In this document: in pieces, positions 20,714-32,343 of the stretch
Numbering within the stretch: the first letter of the stretch is position 1
Layout of the letters: the number at the start of each line of letters is the position of its first letter
DNA from: Argyresthia goedartella
Taxonomy: Eukaryota; Arthropoda; Insecta; Lepidoptera; Argyresthiidae
Direction of reading: 5' to 3'
Assembly: GCA_949825045.1 (NCBI GenBank)
Contig: OX463822.1
Span: 67,001-131,000, forward strand
Length of the DNA: 64,000 nt
Position numbers and translations under genes: made by a program
Notes under the pieces: generated by a model
Database searches by the model: none
What the model was told of the DNA's origin: nothing
Seen by the model: the letters and a program-made list of their open reading frames with translations, nothing else

Positions 20714-22813
20714 CACGTCTTTTCCTCTGGCAAAGATGAGCGGTTGGGAATAAACATTTGTAAAGGCCAGTGGTTTAAAGGCTGTACTAGCCATGGCGGT
20801 CCATGGAACCACAACTCATGCTGCATGAGCTGGGAGGGAGTGAGACCCCTGCTAATAGCGTCAGCGGGGTTGAGAACTCCAGCAATATGATATAAGTTAT
20901 CATGCGAAATATTTGTCTGAATTTGTGAACTGCGGTTGGCGACATAAGTGTCGAACCTATGTGGCGAAGCGACCGACCAACATAGGGCAACTTCTGAGTC
21001 AGAAAAACAATAAATATTATCAATTTTATGTCTTTTAGACAGCGTGTCGTGAACTTCGCGTAGAAGCCTTGACATTAATAAAATTCCATTGAGTTCTAAA
21101 CGCGCTAAAGTAATTTTTGGTTTAGCGGAAGCTACTCGTGACTTCGAGCAGACAAGTGTTACGATCGGTGGCTGTTCGGCGTTGACAACATGTAGATATA
21201 TTACGCAGCCGTACGCGGCCTCGCTGGCGTCTGAGAAACCTACCAATGAGACTTGAGCTCCTACTTCTACACCTAGATGTCGCGGGAAATTAAGCTGAGA
21301 TATCAGCGGCAGGTCTGATAAATATTGTTGCCACAAATTGACGATGCGAGAGGGCGCTATGTCATCCCATTGCAAATTCATAAGCCACAGCTCCTTAATT
21401 ATTAATTTAGCGTATAAAATAACCGGCCCGACGAGACCTAGCACGTCATATAACCGAGCGGTAGCGGATAAGATAGCGCGTTTAGTACACAGCGCGGGCG
21501 GTCTACAGGTATCGAACACGAACACGTCCTGCGCGGGCAGCCATCGCAAACCTAAAATCTTAAAGGTATTTCCATCATCAAAGGAAATAGATTCAGACTT
21601 CCGGTGTGACTCAGGTATGTGTTCAAGTAGATCGCGCGAGTTGGATGTCCATTTAACTAGGGCGAACCCCCCGGTCTTGAAGAGGTTGATGAGTTCGTCC
21701 GCTGTCTTAACGGCTTCCCCGAGAGAAGAAGCAGAAGAAGCGAGGTCGTCCATATAGACATCTCTCTCTAACACGGCAGCCGCAGTTGGCCATTTATGCC
21801 GTTCATCAGCAGCAAGCTGACGCAGGGTCCTCAGCGCCAAATATGGTGAACTGCGCAAACCATAGGACACTCGAGTATAGTTATATACCTCTAGCGGATC
21901 AGTATCGTCAAATCGGTACAATATCCTTTGATATTTATGATGCTGTGCGTTCACATGAATGCGTAAATACATTTGTTTCACGTCAGCAAAAAATGCGACG
22001 TTGAATATGCGGACATTTAATAAAATTGTAAATATATTTGCTTGCAAATTACATCCAGTATATAAAATATCGTTGAGTGACAACCCTGTGTCACTTTTCG
22101 CAGACCCGTCCAGAACGGATGTCGCTTTATCGTTGTGAATTACAGGGTGGTGCGGTAAAAAATAGCCCGGAGAGAGAGACTCTTCGGGTGCGGTGCGGGA
22201 AAGTATACCTTCAGTTAGGTAATCGTGGACAACATTGTCATAACTAGATTTAAGTGCGGGATCCTTCGAGAACTTTTTCTCGAGAAGTAAAAAGCGCTTT
22301 TTAGCTGTTCTAAAAGAATCTCCCAACTTTTCGGGATCATCTTTGAATGGAAGATCAACTGAGTAACTGCCGTCAGCATTACGAACAGTAGTCGAAGTAT
22401 AAATATCCTCACATTTTTGGTCGTCGGGGCTTGAAAAAGTACGTGAAGGTATTTCCTCATCAGACCAAAATCTCTCGATCAGTTGATGAAGCGGGTCACA
22501 GCTAAAAGCACAGAGCGTGTGCGGAGCGGGTTGGGAATCAACTATAGGAGCGTCACCAATTAAAATGTACCCTAGGGTAGTTTCATAAGCATTTGGTATA
22601 TTATCGGATGGGCCTTTAATTTTATCAAACAATAAAATTTCACAGTACAGTTTCACACCTATCAGCATATCTATTGGCCCAGGTTGTGAAAAGTCATCGT
22701 CTGCAAGCGGTATGTTTTTAATATATCCGAGCGAAGCGTTATCTACGCGCGCACTAGGCAACTGCGTCGTAATCCGGTCCACGACCAGGGGTCTGGTTGT
22801 GTATTCGCGCGGG
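20713..22813 (-). pseudogene. BEL-B reverse transcriptase/RNase H
   Basis: This 689-codon frame (22782-20713) is intact over RT and RNase H. It holds the linker with LADDDFSQPGPIDMLIG, the RT region with LPHHPVIHN, DGSAKSDTGLSLNDIL and FADVKQMYLRI, the catalytic YMDDLASS (about 21742-21765), and RNase H with GFSDASEAAYG and FSDSEVALCW. Frame changes at both ends (22783-22814 and just after 20713) separate it from the protease and integrase. Gag-pol in this group is normally one frame, so both are taken as indels. Confidence 0.88.
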
Positions 22814-23476
22814 TTATTTTCGCGGCGTGAATTTAAGTGAAGTTACACCTAATATTTTTTGCGAAGTACCACCGATGCCTTGCACTTCAAAGTAGCGGTT
22901 TTGTTTATTTATAGGTAGCGATAGTCGCTTACAGCAAGGAGCGGTTATATAATCACTTTGAGAGCTTGGATCGACTAAACATCTCAACAAGTGAGTGCGG
23001 TTAAAAGAATCAATAACTTTTATTTTTGCGGTGGCCAGTAACGTTGTCGTTTGTAGACAATTATTACTGTCGCACGAAATAGTGCAAATGCTACGATCAC
23101 TCGAAGAGGAATGCATTATATAACAGCATTGGGTGTCCGAGATAACACTTTGCTTTGTTCTTTGACAAACTCAATTAAACTTTTGTACGTTGGAATGTCT
23201 TCCTTGCGATAAGCAATTTCAAATAATTTTATTGTTTCTGCATCTAATTTTTGTAATGCCAACTGCAAGAAGATGAAATCTGTTAAATCGTTCAGTTTCA
23301 TTTCTTTGAGCGCGTTTACGGATGTATCAAAGTTATTTATAAATGAATCCAAACCGTGGGAACTCGCAGTCGATAGCGATTTAAAATGCAACAGCTGCTT
23401 AAGGTAAGTACAGGCTAGCGATCTTTTCTCATCATATTTTTCAATTAAAGCATTCCAAATAATGCTATAATTTTGG
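22814..23476 (-). pseudogene. BEL-B gag C-terminal part and protease
   Basis: Gag resumes here after the hAT insertion (FDTSVNALKEM, LALQKLDAETIKLFE) and stops at TAA 23118-23116. An ATG overlaps that stop (TAATG), and the next frame (23116-22814) carries the aspartic protease with LVDPSSQSDYI. In place of Asp-Ser-Gly the motif reads Asp-Pro-Ser. No zinc knuckles lie between, although BEL gag usually has them, so a deletion probably joins the two parts. Confidence 0.8.
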
Positions 23477-26400
23477 CAGGGGCGTAGCTACCGCCGTATT
23501 TGCCGTATCAATTATACGGGGCCCCCGGGCCACGGGGGCCCCCAAAGTGTGTAAGGAAAAAGAATAAAAACTTTCTAATTTATTTTATTTTACAAATGAC
23601 AAAATTCTATAAAGCAATTCCTTTTTTTCCCGCCTTAAGCGTGCTTTCAAAAGTTGGCAACACTACATCGTTATGGCGGGCTGCGGGACTTCCCCGTTTT
23701 ACTTACTTCATCTTCAACTCAGCGGGGAATCCCCGGGAATCCTTCATCGATATCGCGATGTACGTGTACGTTGTTGTACTTTGCATTGGATGTTAAACCA
23801 CGGAGTGCAGTGCACTGTTTATTTACGCGCTTTGTATAAATGTGCATTACATTGTAATTCAGTACAAACAATATTGTTCTTCTGGTTTAGCAGTATTAGT
23901 AACGATTTGTAAAAGAAATGAGTGAAAGGAAAAGAGATTATCCCAGCGGCGCTGAGAAAAGACAAATTAAACAGAAAAGGGACGAGGTTATAAAAAAGTG
24001 CCCAAAATTTCTTCATTTTTTCAGAGACAAGATACTGTGAGTGATTTAGATTGGAAAGGTAAGTACTACACTACTACCCAACCCATTTATTAGGGGCCCG
24101 TAGTGATAAACAAGGAAATCTTTTAATTTCGGTCTGTCCATCTGTCCGTCACAAAAAGTTGTCTCCCCCCTCGATTTTCACAATTATACTGTTTTTAGGG
24201 TTCCGTGCCTTGATTAAAAAAAACAAAATTCTAACTTATCTATAGGATCGATTTGTTTTGTCGTTTGTTTATCAGTCCGTATCGTATCGTTAATTGCGTG
24301 TTGAGAACTTCAGATGTGCAGACTCGCTTTCGGGTTCTCGTTTTGTATGGCCACTACACTACGCGCTGCGTTTAAATAGCACGGACGGGCTGCAGGTGAT
24401 TTTGTATCTACTAATAGGTACGAGCACAATCCGCGTAGAATCTGTGTGCTGAACTGAACACTCTCTAACTGTGACCCTTAGTAACGTTATTTATTTATAT
24501 ATAACTCTTTTTAGTTTAGTATCAAAGCATTCGTATTTATTTTTTAACAATTACTCGTTTATTTTTAGATTCTTCTGAAGCATGTTCTTCGTCACATATC
24601 CATCCGGAAATAGAAGAAAGCCAAGCACATACTTTATCGGATGTCCATCCAGAAATCGAGGAACCCCAAGTCAACGATTCTGATATATCTGCAGATAATG
24701 CAGATTGTAATATAATTTCATCAGATAGAGGAAATTTTGGTGACAATTTAACTGAATGCGAACGAAAAATAATTTTTAAATTGGGTCCATTTAAACCACA
24801 AGGACCATTTCCAAAAGTTTCAGAAAATAACCGACCTTTTTCAGCTTATTATTATTCATATTTCAATCAGGCAGGCATAAAAATTATAAGACCATGATTA
24901 TGTTATTCTAACGTTTTAAACAAACCGTACTGTCACTTCTGTTGGTTATTAGCAGATCGTCAAAACAAATCGTACTCCTCTGCTTGGGTTAACGGTGTTT
25001 CGGTTAGAAGCAATTTCACACAAACTATTCTTGACCATGAAAAGTCACAGCAGCATATTAGTGCCTCACTCTCTTATAATAATTGGTTGCAAGGAAATAC
25101 CATCGATACTCCATTGAAAAGTGAAATCGATAGTAAAATTACATTCTGGAGAGATGTACTGCATCGTATAATTAATGTTATAATTACTTTAGTATCTTGT
25201 AATCTACCTTTGAGGGGGCATGATTCTGATTCTGGCAATTTTATGGCAATTTCACGTCTGCTATCTAACTATGATGCAACTTTAAAAGAACTTTTTCTAA
25301 AACCGAAAGGTGAAATAAATTATTTAAGCCCTACGATTCAAAACGAAATTATTAGTTTGCTTGGTACTAACGTTAGGAACAGTATTATCTCAGAAACTAA
25401 AAAAGCTCCATTTCTGACAATAATTCTGGATACAACACAAGACTTGTCAAAAATTGACCAACTATCTGTAGTTTTTCGATATATCTCGGTTACAGAAAAT
25501 GATAATAATGTGCCTAAAGAAATAAAAATCTGTGAGTCCTTTTTAGGATTCATAGCAGTAACCGATTGCAGTGTTGCAGGTCTGAAAACTGTCATTTTAA
25601 ATTTGACTTAAGAATATGGAATTGATTTGACTAAATGTAGAGGACAGGGATACGATGGAGCAAATGTTATGTCGGGTGTGTATGGAGGATTACAAACCCT
25701 AATAAAAGAGCATGCTCCAAATGCCGATTATGTTCATTGTGCTGCGCACGCTTTAAACTTGGTTTTGAACGATGCTGCGAGACATGTTCGTGAAGTATCG
25801 ACTTTTTTCGATAATTTAGAAAAAATATATACTTTTTTTGGCAATAGTATAAAACGCTGGGCTATGCTAAGTGACGATTCATCTGAAAAATATTTGATTA
25901 CCCTTAAAAAGGTATGTCCTACCAGATGGTCTTCTAGGAACGACGCTTTATTAGCAGTAAAGAAAAATTTTTTACTAATCATGAAAACTTTGTACCAACT
26001 AAATTTAATTTCAAATAAAAAAGATGAACGTGAAGAATGTAAAAGTATAATTAATATTTTAGAGAGTTTTGATTTCTTAGTGCTCGTTACATTTTTTTCT
26101 TCACTATTTGAAATTATTAATCCTGTTTCTAATGCTCTACAGCATGAAAATAATGACTTACAGAAATCTAGTATTTTATTAAGTAATCTTTTAAATAGAC
26201 TGTGCCAATTAAGAAATCAGAATTCATTTAATAGTTTGCTAAATGAATCCAAAGATTTAGCAAAAAAGTGGGGGGTAACAACTGTTTTTAAAAACAGTAG
26301 GCGAAAGATAACGAAGCGTTTTTTTGATGAGTTATCACAAGATGAGAGAATTTCCGACCCGGAATCCTATTTCAAAGTCAATATATACTATTGCTGTTTA

Positions 26401-27089
26401 GATATATTAATTTCTCAAACTAAAGAAAGATTTCTGAGCCTTTGCAACCTGAGTAGTATATTCGAAATATTACAACCGGAGAAACTCTTATCTTCTTCAA
26501 GCGAAGAGATATTAAACGCTTCCGGAAAACTGTCTGCTAAATACAGTAAAGACATCTCACTTAATCTTTGTGACCAATTAAAGGCTCTAAAAACATGCTT
26601 AAATTCTGAAATTAAAAAAAATTATTCCATTAAAGAACTCATTGAATTATTGCTAGTAAAATTCAATAGTCTTGCATCCAATTTTCCCGAGGTAATCACA
26701 GCATGCTTTTTATTCTTGACCCTTCCAGTTACAACCGCAACGGCAGAAAGAAGTTTTTCAAAATTAAAACTAATAAAAAATTACTTAAGAACTTCGATGG
26801 GACAAGAGCGGCTGTCAGACATCTCACTAATGTCCATAGAGGCAGAAACTTTAGAAAAACTAAAATCATCATCAGCCATAAATGATTTAATAAATCAGTT
26901 TGCCGATAAAAAGGAAAGGAGAGTGAATATTTAAAATTCGATTTTTATTTGTAAAATGGGTAAATTATGTGATAAATAAATATTACTTCTCACAATATTT
27001 TTTTTCTTTTGTGAAAAATCTTTACCTCCATATAAGGGCCTCCCAAAAAATTTTTATACGGGGCCCCGACAAGGCACGCTACGCCACTG
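23477..27089 (+). mobile_element. hAT DNA transposon inside BEL-B gag
   Basis: A 3,613-bp element with short terminal inverted repeats. The left end is CAGGGGCGTAGC, and the right end is CAGTGGCGTAGC on its complement. It is flanked by a perfect 8-bp duplication AATTTTGG (23469-23476 and 27090-27097), the hAT hallmark. Subterminal GGGGCCCC-rich blocks occur near both ends. It carries one transposase gene in plus orientation with a single intron. Gag coding continues on both sides of the duplicated site, so it clearly landed in an existing BEL-B. Confidence 0.95.
23918..26934 (+). pseudogene. hAT transposase (ZMYM1-like), nearly intact
   Basis: This is the enzyme that cuts and pastes the hAT element. 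Exon 1 starts at ATG 23918 (MSERKRDYPSGAEKRQIKQK) and ends at donor GTAAGT 24059; it needs a one-base correction near 23998 to stay in frame. The intron is 24059-24568. Exon 2 runs in one frame from 24569 to 26934 with two stops, TGA 24895-24897 and TAA 25609-25611. Domains are a zinc-finger-like region (CYSNVLNKPYCHFCWLL), a DUF4371-like segment with LDTTQDLSK, a GYDGANVMSG/CAAHALNLV catalytic-region block, and the C-terminal hAT dimerisation motif TTATAERSFSKLKLIKNYLR. The splice phase agrees across the intron. Three lesions make this copy inactive. Confidence 0.9.
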
Positions 27090-27097
27090 AATTTTGG

Positions 27098-27678
27098 GCA
27101 GTAGCAGGCAACCCGGCGCAAATATCGCGTGCCGTGCCACTCAATTTGCCAATTAAATAATAAATCCTTTCACTATCAGTTAGTGATTTATTATCATGTA
27201 TCATACTCTTAAATTGCTGATAAAACAGCGGCCAGTTTTGCGGTTGTCCATCGAAGGAAAGTAATTCAATTACTGGCAAACGGGGTTGTGACCTATTAAC
27301 ACCAGGGGACTGAACCTCGGGTACACTACATACTTCATTTTCTGACAATAAGTTTTTAATGTAGCAGTACATATCCTCAAACGAAGTCCACGACTCGTAA
27401 TCAACTTGTGAATCAGGATGCAGTTGTAAAAACAACAAGTTATACGATTCTAGAACCTTTTCATAATCGTCACGCAACGTGTCTATATTCAATGCACTTG
27501 TCTTAAACGCCCTGAACTGTGCAGGATCTGTCTCGGCTTTGTATGCCAATTCCAGAATGTTTTCTTCCCGTTTATAGATAGCATCACGCCGAACTGTGTA
27601 AATTGTTAACTGATTTTTACTTGCGTCATAATCTATTCCCTGGCTAAACTGATCACTCCCTTTCCTACCTTTACCCAT
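27098..27678 (-). pseudogene. BEL-B gag, N-terminal part
   Basis: The likely start is ATG 27678 (MGKGRKGSDQ). An in-frame upstream Met at 27732 would add a hydrophobic stretch not typical of gag. It shows a charged, probably coiled N-terminus and then the BEL/Pao gag core (LPVIELLSFDGQPQNWPLFY, SERIYYLIGKLSGTARDI). It is open until the hAT insertion near 27097 and resumes below 23476. Confidence 0.85.
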
Positions 27679-28496
27679 CGTAAATAGTAGGTATGAAGTC
27701 AATTTCAACAAATAAAATGACAAAGCGGTCAATTAATAAAACACGAAGAATATGCTACAGAAGGTCGTAAGTCACTACTATTTACTAAGGACTTAAGACG
27801 TTTTATGTAAACTCGTGCGAATAATGTACAAAGGACGTATAAAAGACGTAAACGACAGCGATTCTTTATTAACTTAGGATCTATTGCATTGGAAGCATGA
27901 GTATAGATACGATAAGATAGTTTCTCAAGTTAACTATAATGGTATGCGCGTATGTAAAGTATTCTTATGCAGTTATAAGAACTTATTTATATGGAATTCT
28001 GGAAGAAATATAGATTTGTTAGTTAAATATTGTTAACTAACTTAGCGGAACACAATAATTGTGATAAATGCGAGCGGGACGTAATATTTACGTATTTAAA
28101 ATTAAGATGCGATGAATTCGTACTGTTGTGATTGTAATATTAGCGGAGTGTAAGTAAATGTCGTTAACCGAACCAATTTGAGTTATAAAGATTGCACATG
28201 GCGGCCGTGCGGTGGTACGATTAGAACGACAAAGGAATGTATGCACACGTGTATCAAAATTGATCACGAGGAATGAAATATATTAGGAAATAACTAGCAA
28301 TATAATGTACTAAGTATGCGGGTGCGAAAATAAAGCGAAATAATTGCCGATGCGGTTTGTATAAAAGGATTTAAAGTGACAAATTATTTCAATACTAGCA
28401 CAATGATCGCCTTTATTTCCCCAATAATTATCATTAAACGTATGCAATAATCACATAGGTGTGATTCTATCCGGTTCGAAAGGAACCAAAAACTTA
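27679..28496 (-). other. BEL-B leader
   Basis: An 818-bp non-coding leader. Directly inside the 5' LTR the minus strand reads TTTTTGGTTCCTTTCGAACC, which starts with TGG within a few bases of the LTR and resembles a tRNA primer-binding site. Nothing else is recognisable. Confidence 0.55.
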
Positions 28497-28994
28497 TGGT
28501 GGTGTCATAATTAACCATAAATCTGTTAAATAAATAGCGGTACGCGACCTCGACACCTGAGGGGAATGGGTTTTTTTCGAATTAAATTAAATTTGCAAGT
28601 GGACTGTAGTTTTAGCGATAGATTTAGGTATTTTGAGTTTAGGCACGCAGAAGAAAGGATTGGCAATGCACTAACCTGATTATCTCTGCTCTGCTGTCTG
28701 CTTTCGACGTGGTTGGCCAACCAAAATACGCACTCTGAAGAAATGTTCTTAAAGTTCTAGGTAGGTATATAGCACAAATCACAATAGTTTTGGATTAATT
28801 TCACTCTGGGAGGCTATAAGCGAAACCTCAACCAATATGGCGGTAAATTTTGCCGAAAATAATGAGTGAGCGACCGTCCGATGCTAGCTGCATCTCGTTA
28901 CACAGTGCATGCCAAAAGGAAGGATGAGGTTTGACAGGTAATGGGAAAAAATACAGTCTACCCTCTTATAAAAATATAAAAACGAAACCCAACA
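28497..28994 (-). repeat. BEL-B 5' LTR
   Basis: 498 bp, starting TGGTGGTGTCATAA and ending AACCCAACA. It pairs with 18559-19056 with about 1.2% difference and is followed by the TTGAC target duplication at 28995-28999. Confidence 0.93.
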
Positions 28995-28999
28995 TTGAC

Positions 29000-29771
29000 A
29001 TTGACAGATTTGAGATGTTTCAATACATTATTATATGTTATCTCAATAGTGCTTATATCCAGTACAGCATCATTAGGAGGCAGGAGGTCACCAACATCAG
29101 CAACCGGATTCGAACTGGTTTCAAAAACTGAGTGAAAGTGTTCATTAAATAAGTTACATATCTCGTCCCCGTCGCATGAAGAAATTCCATTGTAATGCAT
29201 GATCTTTGGCAGACCTGAACTTGATAGAATTGATTTTACAAATGACCAGAAATATTTAGGGTGTGTATTTATTTTATTTTCTGAGTACTCTATGTAGTTA
29301 TTGTAACTGTCTGATTCAATTTTTATAGCCCGTTTACGCAATATTTTAAAACTCTCCTGATCCAAGGGATTTTCATACAACTTCCACAATTTATGATACT
29401 TACTTTTTCTTTTCGTTAAGTAATTTAATAAAGGGTTTATTGTACCAAGCTGGAAAGGTTGCAGAAGAATTTAATCTACGACGAGGAATAAATTTAAACA
29501 TTAAATCATTTAGTTTATCATAAAACTTCTCAGTACATGCGTTTGTATCTAAATTCGAGAAAAGGCGAACCCAGTCTATACGTTCCAGTTCCGTATTGAT
29601 GCTATCGTAGTCACCCAACGGGAAGTTAAAAACTTGTGTGGAAGCGGGCCGTAACGATGCGCTGTATGATATTAATTTTAGCTGAAAATATATAGATTTA
29701 TGGTGTAAGTCTTCAGGGACAAGGGGATACTCACAGTTAGCTACCAAACATCCGGCATCCGGGGTTAACAC
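29000..29771 (-). pseudogene. LINE-3 ORF2, endonuclease end and linker (5' part)
   Basis: This is the upstream half of the LINE whose RT lies at 16803-18553. It begins inside the apurinic endonuclease domain (CEYPLVPEDLHHKSIYF) and continues through a linker with PAWYNKPF, LWKLYENP, SYNNYIEYSENKI, PKYFWSFV and FNEHFHSVFE. A one-base frameshift lies near 29395. The 5' end is truncated at about 29771, where Helitron coding starts. The join to the other half is exact across the BEL-B duplication. Confidence 0.85.
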
Positions 29772-31075
29772 ACTGCTGGTCAGTCTCTAAAACACACTCT
29801 CTAGTCCTAGTCCTAGCAGACGCAGTGTGATTATTCATTTTAAATAGACGATCTCCCCTTTCCTCTTCTGTCTCCTTATCTCTTCTAGCCGACATACGTG
29901 CTTTAACTTTATTAAGGCGCTCATCTTTTTCCTCTACTGTCTCGATATTCCTTCTAGCCGACATACGTGTTTTAACTTTATTAAGGCGCTCTTCTTTTTC
30001 CTCTCCTGTCTCGATATTCCTTCTAGCCGACATACGTGTTTTAACTTTATTAAGGCGCTCTTCGTTTTTCTCTCTTGTCTCCATATTCCTTCTAGCCGAG
30101 TTACGTGCATTATCTTTATTAAGGCGCTCTTCTTTTTCCTCTCCTGTCTCCATATTCCTTCTAGCCGAGTTACGTGCATTATCTTTATTAAGGCGCTCGG
30201 CTGTTTGCTCTAAGGTCTCACCAAGCCGTTTTATTGCCATTTCTTTAGCTTTTGTTGCCGCTGATTTCTTTTTTGGTAAGATTCTAGGCTTTTTACGCTG
30301 AGGTGACGCAGTTGCATTGTTTGATTGCGCCGACGAAGATATTTCAACTGGAGGAATTATTAATGAAGGTTGGGCCTCAGGAAGGGGTCGCTGCCTCATA
30401 CGTGTCTCAGCAAATAACATCAAAATTGTCTCATTCGGCCGCCTAAACATAACATGCATTTCGTCTCCAAAAACTCTGACCATTTGAAGCCAGTCAGGAC
30501 CTACATTGGTACTGTAAATTCCACACAGCAAACTAGCAAGCTGTTCAACTGACGTGATTTTGTACAAATATGCGCCTCCTGACTGATAATCTAACAGCCG
30601 GTGACTTGCATACATGAAAATACTCCTCGTCCCGTTTCCAGACGCCTACGGTCATCCCCTGGGTGGTAAAAGTAAAACCACCTCCATCTGCGTCAGCAAT
30701 AGCCTCTCGGAGGGCCATCAGAGCCTCATTTTGCAATGTGCAATCTCCATAGGATTTGGTAATTTCATCCGCTAAATCACATTTTTCTACGTCGAATACC
30801 CTACCTAAGATATCAACGGGAGATAAAAAATCGTCGGAACACAGTTGTTGATCTACATTCGTGCCCTGCATTTTTAGTAAACAAGACCTATAGTAGGCAT
30901 CGCCGGATTTTAGTAATCCATCCACATCAAAACTGACAAAATCAATGCCACGAGCCGTACCGTAAATTACCGCCGCAACAGCCATCCCAAAACATTGCTG
31001 CCGTGGCTGGGGAAAAACATTAGAAAATTGACTGAGTTTTCCTCTTTTTGCTATGAAATTCATCTTGTGAGCCAT
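29772..31075 (-). pseudogene. Helitron N-terminal region: tegument-protease-like domain plus 23-aa repeats
   Basis: Starts at ATG 31075 (MAHKMNFIAKRGKLSQF). The first 170 codons resemble the cysteine peptidase domain (herpesvirus-tegument-like, MEROPS C76 type) seen at the N-terminus of some arthropod Helitron proteins. A candidate nucleophile lies in PRQQCFGMAVAAV, and the Asp/His region is at DEEYFHV...SHR. A one-base frameshift near 30612 splits it, and in the shifted frame the residue two before His is Ala where Asp is expected. A Lys/Pro-rich stretch and a 23-residue repeat array follow. Coding is cut at LINE-3. The Helitron link is inferred from known architectures and the Rep piece at 15567-16800. 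Confidence 0.65.
29850..30210 (-). repeat. 69-bp (23-aa) tandem repeats in Helitron ORF
   Basis: Five clear copies plus a degenerate one of a 69-bp unit encode RLNKxxARxSARRNxETxEEKEE. The strong charge pattern predicts a helical, coiled region. The period keeps frame. Confidence 0.9.
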
Positions 31076-31600
31076 AGCGTTTTACCTCTATACCCAGAAT
31101 AATAAAAAAAATCCAATCAGTAAGCAACGAATTCTGAAAAGTAAAGCCAAAGTTAATTCATCCAAATCCAAATAATATTCCAAACCGCGAGCAACGCGCT
31201 TTAATTAGACTACTAACACAATTTCCATGTTGGTAATATAAACTGAGATAAAAACCACACGATTGCGCGAGGCAGACTACAACTAACGCTATCTAGGGGT
31301 GTCAACCAAAACAAATAACCCGACTGTCCTGCATTTTATTTCAACAACGCCTTATTATTCTAGTAATAAAATAAATAACTAACGTAGATTTGGAATTAAG
31401 TTAGGAGAATGCTAAAAAATAATCATTTGTACTCTTCTATGTACTTATTTAAATGTATTATCAAACTGTGTCAATAGAAACTCCAGTGCCTAGACAAACC
31501 GTAAATGTTTTTTGGCACAGTTTGTAGTAATTCAGTTTGTATTAGTTGTTGACATCGTACAATAAGACTGCGTAGTCTTTCAATATTCTATTCTGCTCTT
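31076..31600. other. Non-coding, AT-rich, unassigned
   Basis: This lies upstream of the Helitron ORF start. It may contain the Helitron 5' region, but I could not identify a terminal TC end or any other element. No coding is seen. Confidence 0.4.
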
Positions 31601-31900
31601 CTTTAAGGGGGTTAAAGTGCCTGCACGTTGCCCACATGTGCGGGGCCTTTGTGCATTTCCCCTTCTCCCGCTTATTCATTTCAGCCATCCCAACTCCTGC
31701 ACCAGCTGGAGTAGGAGGCCTGGGTGTTCAAGGAGCTCATGAGTAATTGTAGCTTCTCCCAGAATAGCCATCCTGGTTTCAATTGTGGATGGGCATGCCA
31801 GCAACATGTGCTCGACTGTCTCATCCACTTCCATGCAGCCCCAGCATAGGGGGCTGTCGGTTGCACCTGTAAATTTCAAGTGTTTGTTTAATGTACAATG
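31600..31900 (-). pseudogene. LINE 3' fragment with C-terminal zinc knuckle
   Basis: Minus-strand coding of 67 codons (31879-31676) contains CWGCMEVDETVEHMLLAC, a Cys-Cys-His-Cys motif found at the end of several LINE ORF2 proteins after RNase H. It ends at a stop followed by a short untranslated part. It is 5'-truncated and the clade is not assigned. Confidence 0.7.
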
Positions 31901-31981
31901 GCCTGTTATAATAACTCATACAAACTTATGAATGTTCCTGGTTACGTACAGGGAGTATGAAAATAGCCGCACCAATAACTT

Positions 31982-32343
31982 TTTATCTACACACGTATCA
32001 TAAACCCTCTTTACTGCGTTCAAAAACCGCACGTTACGATCAGTATTATGTTAAACTACTTGGTAAAAACTCGTTTCGTATCTGGAAAACTAAACATAAT
32101 GGTCATTATGTGTAGTTTTTCTACATATTATGACATTCAAATTTCGAACGCCGACGCCCACCCGCGTGCCGTCCCTAGTTTGTCTGTGAAGTTGGTACTG
32201 ACATTCAAATTTTGAACGCCGACGCCCGTCTGCGTGAAGTTGGTACTAAAGAACAAGCTAAACAATTGCAGAACCACAATGCCGGTCAAACATGCGGTTC
32301 CTGAACACATCAAAGAGAGCTTATGACATGTGTGTAGATAAAC
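31982..32343. mobile_element. MITE, copy 2 (inverted relative to copy 1)
   Basis: A 362-bp near-copy of 13205-13567 in opposite orientation with the same imperfect terminal inverted repeats (TTTATCTACACACGTATCA and GTGTGTAGATAAAC). About 30 bp beyond its right end (32344-32374) also matches the flank of copy 1, so the two copies share more than the MITE. Confidence 0.8.

Larger units (their letters stand above)
18559..28994 (-). mobile_element. BEL-B: BEL/Pao LTR retrotransposon inside LINE-3
   Basis: A 10,436-bp span including a nested 3.6-kb hAT; without it and its duplicated site BEL-B is about 6.8 kb. The LTRs are 498 bp (18559-19056 and 28497-28994), start TGGTGGTGTC, end CCCAACA and differ at about six sites. 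The flanking 5-bp duplication is TTGAC (18554-18558 and 28995-28999). Inside the 3' LTR the minus strand ends in a polypurine GGCCGGGGGGGA. Order on the minus strand is gag, protease, RT/RNase H, integrase, DUF5641. Coding is broken by several indels, a protease motif change and an integrase deletion, so it is dead. Confidence 0.94.

Noticed and set aside
23500..23912. Several overlapping ORFs near the hAT left end
   Set aside because: They lie in the terminal untranslated region of the hAT and have no conserved motif.
30545..31075. Integrated herpesvirus-like tegument gene
   Set aside because: The domain is better explained as part of an arthropod Helitron protein; the repeat array and nearby Rep piece support that.
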